19,703 bases of DNA from Clostridiaceae bacterium (lineage in GTDB: Bacteria; Bacillota; Clostridia; Oscillospirales; Butyricicoccaceae): positions 1 through 19,703 of the forward strand of contig JAEDEU010000017.1 of the NCBI GenBank assembly GCA_016293155.1, written 5' to 3'. This document shows positions 17,321 to 19,703 of this stretch, one piece after another. The notes beneath the pieces are model-generated. The model was not told the DNA's origin. It saw nothing but the letters and a program-made list of their open reading frames with translations, and ran no database searches. A program made the position numbers and the translations under genes. The stretch's first letter is position 1; each line of letters starts with the position of its first letter.

Positions 17321-18367
17321 ATGGCAGCGAAAAAACAACCTGACGGTGCGCAAAAGCTCAAGGACGACCTGAAAAACAATACCATCGGTCAGCTTTACCT
17401 CATCGGAGGAGAAGAAGCCTACCTGAAACAGCATTATCTCAAGGAACTGACTGCACAGACGGTTGATGAAGCCTTTCGGGATTTCAATTATGATGAATTT
17501 GAGGGGAACCGCGTCACGCTGGATCAGCTGACTACCGCCATTGAGAGCTATCCCGCGATGGCAGAACGGCGTATGGTAGTGGTAAAGGACTTTGATGTAT
17601 TCAAACCGGCAGCCGCATGGAAAGAGCCGATGGCAGAGATCATTGCCGATCTGCCGGAATATATCTGTCTGGTATTTTATTATGATACGATGGAGTTCAA
17701 GCCGGATAAGCGCACGAAGTTATACAGCCAAATCAATAAAATTGGCTGTATTGCAGATTTCTCTGAATTGGCGCCGCATGATTTGATCCCATGGGTGCGT
17801 CGGCGCGTCCGCGCGCTCGGCAAGGATATCTCAAATGAGACCTGCGATTACCTTCTGTTTTTGTGCGGAACCTCAATGACCAATCTGATTACCGAAATCG
17901 AAAAGGCGTGTGCCCACTGCGCTGCCGATGAGGTAAAGCGGGTCAACATTGATGCAGTCTGCTCCAAGGTGTTGGATGCCGTGGTATTTGATCTGACTGA
18001 TGCCATCGCCGACCGGCGATTTGACCGTGCAATGATTTTGGTCAATGATCTGATAGCACAGAAAAACGAACCGATTGTTCTGCTTTCGACTGTATCCCGC
18101 CATTTACAGCGCCTGTATTTATCCAAGCTGGCCTCTCAGGAGCGCGGTGGAGAGCAGGAGCTGATGGAATTGCTCGGGACAAAATCCACATATTATGTAC
18201 GGAAGATGATGGATGCGGCACGCCGTATGGATCTGAACTGGCTGCGTTCTGCGGTACTACACTGTGGCGAAGCAGATATGGCGATGAAAACTGCGGGCGC
18301 AGACCGTCAGAAGGTTCTGGAGCTGCTGCTCCTGCGAATGTCTGCCGGAATAGGAGCGGTTTCATGA
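17321..18367 (+). CDS. holA: DNA polymerase III delta subunit
   Basis: This is a 348-residue clamp-loader subunit that opens the sliding clamp ring. The N-terminal AAA+-like domain carries GQLYLIGGEEAYLKQHYL (about residues 23-40), the family's degenerate P-loop region. It continues with FNYDEFEG, YPAMAERRMVVVKDF and ICLVFYYDTMEF. The C-terminal helical domain includes DLTDAIADRRFDRAMILVNDL and LLSTVSRHLQRLYL, both typical of HolA. Length is as usual. GCAGGTG precedes the ATG, three bases after comEC. The last four bases overlap rnmV (ATGA). Confidence 0.95.
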   Translation: MAAKKQPDGAQKLKDDLKNNTIGQLYLIGGEEAYLKQHYLKELTAQTVDEAFRDFNYDEFEGNRVTLDQLTTAIESYPAMAERRMVVVKDFDVFKPAAAWKEPMAEIIADLPEYICLVFYYDTMEFKPDKRTKLYSQINKIGCIADFSELAPHDLIPWVRRRVRALGKDISNETCDYLLFLCGTSMTNLITEIEKACAHCAADEVKRVNIDAVCSKVLDAVVFDLTDAIADRRFDRAMILVNDLIAQKNEPIVLLSTVSRHLQRLYLSKLASQERGGEQELMELLGTKSTYYVRKMMDAARRMDLNWLRSAVLHCGEADMAMKTAGADRQKVLELLLLRMSAGIGAVS

Positions 18368-18945
18368 TTCATATCAAAGAGGCAATTATCGTAGAGGGAC
18401 GCTATGATGTCAATAAATTGAAGCAGCTGGTGGATACCGTTGTGATTCCGACCGATGGCTTTGGAATTTTTAACAATAAGCAAAAGCTGTCTATGATTCG
18501 CCGGATTGCAAAGCAGCGCGGTGTGCTCATTTTGACTGACAGTGATGGAGCGGGATTTGTGATTCGCAATTATCTCAAGGGAGCGCTTCCAAAGGATCAG
18601 GTGAAACACGCATATATCCCGCAGATTGCAGGCAAGGAACGGCGCAAGGCACATGCCTCCAAGGAGGGAACTCTCGGTGTAGAGGGCGTTTCGGATGAGA
18701 TTATTTTGAAAGCGCTGCGCGAGGCCGGTGTGGAATGCAGGACAGATGCTGTTTTCGCCCGCACAGTGACCAAAGCGGACTTTTATGAGTGGGGATTATC
18801 CGGTGTTTCGGGCAGCGCAGAGAAGCGCAAAAGGCTGCTCTGCGCGCTGAAATTGCCGATCCATATGACGGCAAATGCCCTGCTGGAATTTATCAATGCG
18901 GTTTCAGACTATGAAACTGTAAAAGAGATAATAAAACAGCTTTAA
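18364..18945 (+). CDS. rnmV: Ribonuclease M5-like Toprim protein
   Basis: This is a 193-residue protein that matures the 5' and 3' ends of 5S rRNA in Firmicutes if it is a true RNase M5. The N-terminal Toprim domain has the catalytic Glu11 in IIVEGRYD and the metal-binding Asp59 and Asp61 in LILTDSDGAG. It is followed by a KHAYIP segment and a GVEGVSDEII helix start, as in RNase M5. The C-terminal DUF4093-type region (LSGVSGSAEKRKRLLCALKL) is also typical. It overlaps holA by four bases, suggesting coupling of replication and RNA-processing genes in one transcript. No hairpin terminator follows. Confidence 0.9.
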   Translation: MIHIKEAIIVEGRYDVNKLKQLVDTVVIPTDGFGIFNNKQKLSMIRRIAKQRGVLILTDSDGAGFVIRNYLKGALPKDQVKHAYIPQIAGKERRKAHASKEGTLGVEGVSDEIILKALREAGVECRTDAVFARTVTKADFYEWGLSGVSGSAEKRKRLLCALKLPIHMTANALLEFINAVSDYETVKEIIKQL

Positions 18946-18955
18946 CGATTACATT

Positions 18956-18961
18956 TATAAT
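18956..18961 (+). promoter_or_regulatory. Isolated -10-like box before nudC
   Basis: A perfect TATAAT stands between rnmV and nudC, but no -35 hexamer is found at 16-18 bases upstream (the sequence there is A-rich). The start site would leave a leader of under 20 bases. It may be a weak promoter or chance in an AT-rich gap. Confidence 0.25.
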
Positions 18962-18984
18962 ACAAAAGAAAGGTAAAACTCACA

Positions 18985-19703
18985 ATGATGATTCAGGAGA
19001 TTGCTCCGCATAAGCTGGATAACACTTATGCGCCGTATACCGCACAGGATGAGGATATCGTACTGGCTTTTTCCCAGTCCGATCTGCTTGTAAGCAAAGA
19101 AAGCGGGCAGCCATATACATATCGTGAAGTAAAGGATCAGGCCTTTACCAAAGAGGAGAGCTTTGTTTATTTGTTCTCCGTTGATGAAACCCGGTTTTTC
19201 CTCGCGCCGAGAGTACCACAGGAGTTTGTCGATCAGTCGGAGGTTCGCGGCGTGCGCTCATACGGCAAGGAAGCACCGGAGCTTCAGCTTGCTGCAGCAA
19301 CTGCACTGCACCTGCGTTCTTGGTACAATACACATCGGTTCTGCGGCGTATGTGGTCATCCGATGCATCCGGACAGCAAGGAGCGTGCAATGAAGTGTGA
19401 AAGCTGCGGACATATGGCGTTCCCAGTAATTTGCCCGGCAATTATCGTAGCGATCACGGATGGCGAACGCATTTTGCTGACTCGTTCCGCCTTGCGAAAG
19501 AACGCCATTTTCTCGCTTGTCGCAGGATATAACGAAATCGGGGAGACACTGGAGCAGACGGTTGCTCGTGAAGCAATGGAGGAAGTCGGAGTAAAGGTGA
19601 AAAATATCCGTGCCTATGGAGATCAGCCGTGGGGCTTTTCCTCCTCTTTGATGATCGGATTTTTTGCAGATCTGGATGGAGATGATACAATTTCCATTCA
19701 GGA
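18985..19703 (+). CDS. nudC: NAD(+) diphosphatase (NudC-like Nudix hydrolase), 3' end outside window
   Basis: The frame runs 239 codons without a stop to the window end. The family cleaves NADH/NAD to NMN(H) and AMP and can remove NAD caps from RNA. An N-terminal domain of low conservation is followed by a zinc ribbon (Cys120, Cys123, Cys138, Cys141 in RFCGVCGHP and KCESCGH). The Nudix box GYNEIGETLEQTVAREAMEE begins at residue 181 and fits G-x5-E-x7-RE-x2-EE. The motif after the box, SQPWPFPxS in classical NudC, reads DQPWGFSSS here (213-221). The core QPW and final Ser are kept. AAAGAAAGG lies ahead of two adjacent ATGs (18985 and 18988). About 30-50 residues are probably missing. Confidence 0.9.
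   Translation, partial: MMIQEIAPHKLDNTYAPYTAQDEDIVLAFSQSDLLVSKESGQPYTYREVKDQAFTKEESFVYLFSVDETRFFLAPRVPQEFVDQSEVRGVRSYGKEAPELQLAAATALHLRSWYNTHRFCGVCGHPMHPDSKERAMKCESCGHMAFPVICPAIIVAITDGERILLTRSALRKNAIFSLVAGYNEIGETLEQTVAREAMEEVGVKVKNIRAYGDQPWGFSSSLMIGFFADLDGDDTISIQ

Overview
The window looks like ordinary chromosomal core DNA from a low-to-mid-GC member of the Firmicutes, most likely an anaerobic gut Clostridia of the Oscillospiraceae/Butyricicoccaceae type. The evidence is a T-box leader on alaS, the tlyA-nadK-argR-recN order, the comEC-holA pair, an RNase M5, a YrrL/MltG-type transglycosylase next to a U32 protein, and strong GGAGG-type ribosome binding sites. The family assignment is inference. 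All 20 genes are on the plus strand and none is visibly broken. I see no insertion sequence, prophage, CRISPR array, tRNA or rRNA.

Region 1 (1-4709) holds the 3' end of tlyA, then nadK, argR, recN and tyrS, tightly packed with overlaps and closed by a strong rho-independent terminator. In many Clostridia and Bacilli, recN of this cluster is followed by spoIVB and spo0A; here tyrS takes that place and overlaps recN by 17 bases.

Region 2 (4710-9295) starts with a good sigma-A-type promoter. It reads through a thymidylate-kinase-like gene, a DUF2156 protein, a GNAT acetyltransferase, a DJ-1/PfpI protein, 5-formyltetrahydrofolate cyclo-ligase and a CPBP membrane protease. Most junctions overlap or are nearly touching, so it is probably one operon of nucleotide/folate metabolism plus housekeeping or stress genes.

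Region 3 (9296-11666) has mltG and a U32 protein of the tRNA uridine-34 hydroxylase (TrhP) type, behind a candidate extended -10 promoter that abuts a perfect 12-bp palindrome.

Region 4 (11663-19703) starts with a near-consensus promoter whose -35 box contains the stop codon of the U32 gene. An alanine T-box leader follows, then alaS, an HIT protein, a hairpin, comEC, holA, rnmV (RNase M5) and the 5' part of a NudC-type NAD diphosphatase.

I found no new defence or mobile system. The strongest oddity is ComEC: its channel half looks normal, but every recognisable metal-ligand motif of its C-terminal metallo-beta-lactamase-like domain is replaced. Smaller points are the recN-tyrS junction, a hairpin presenting the ribosome binding site of the HIT gene, the palindrome before mltG, and a tRNA-modifying enzyme gene placed directly before the alanine T-box/alaS unit.
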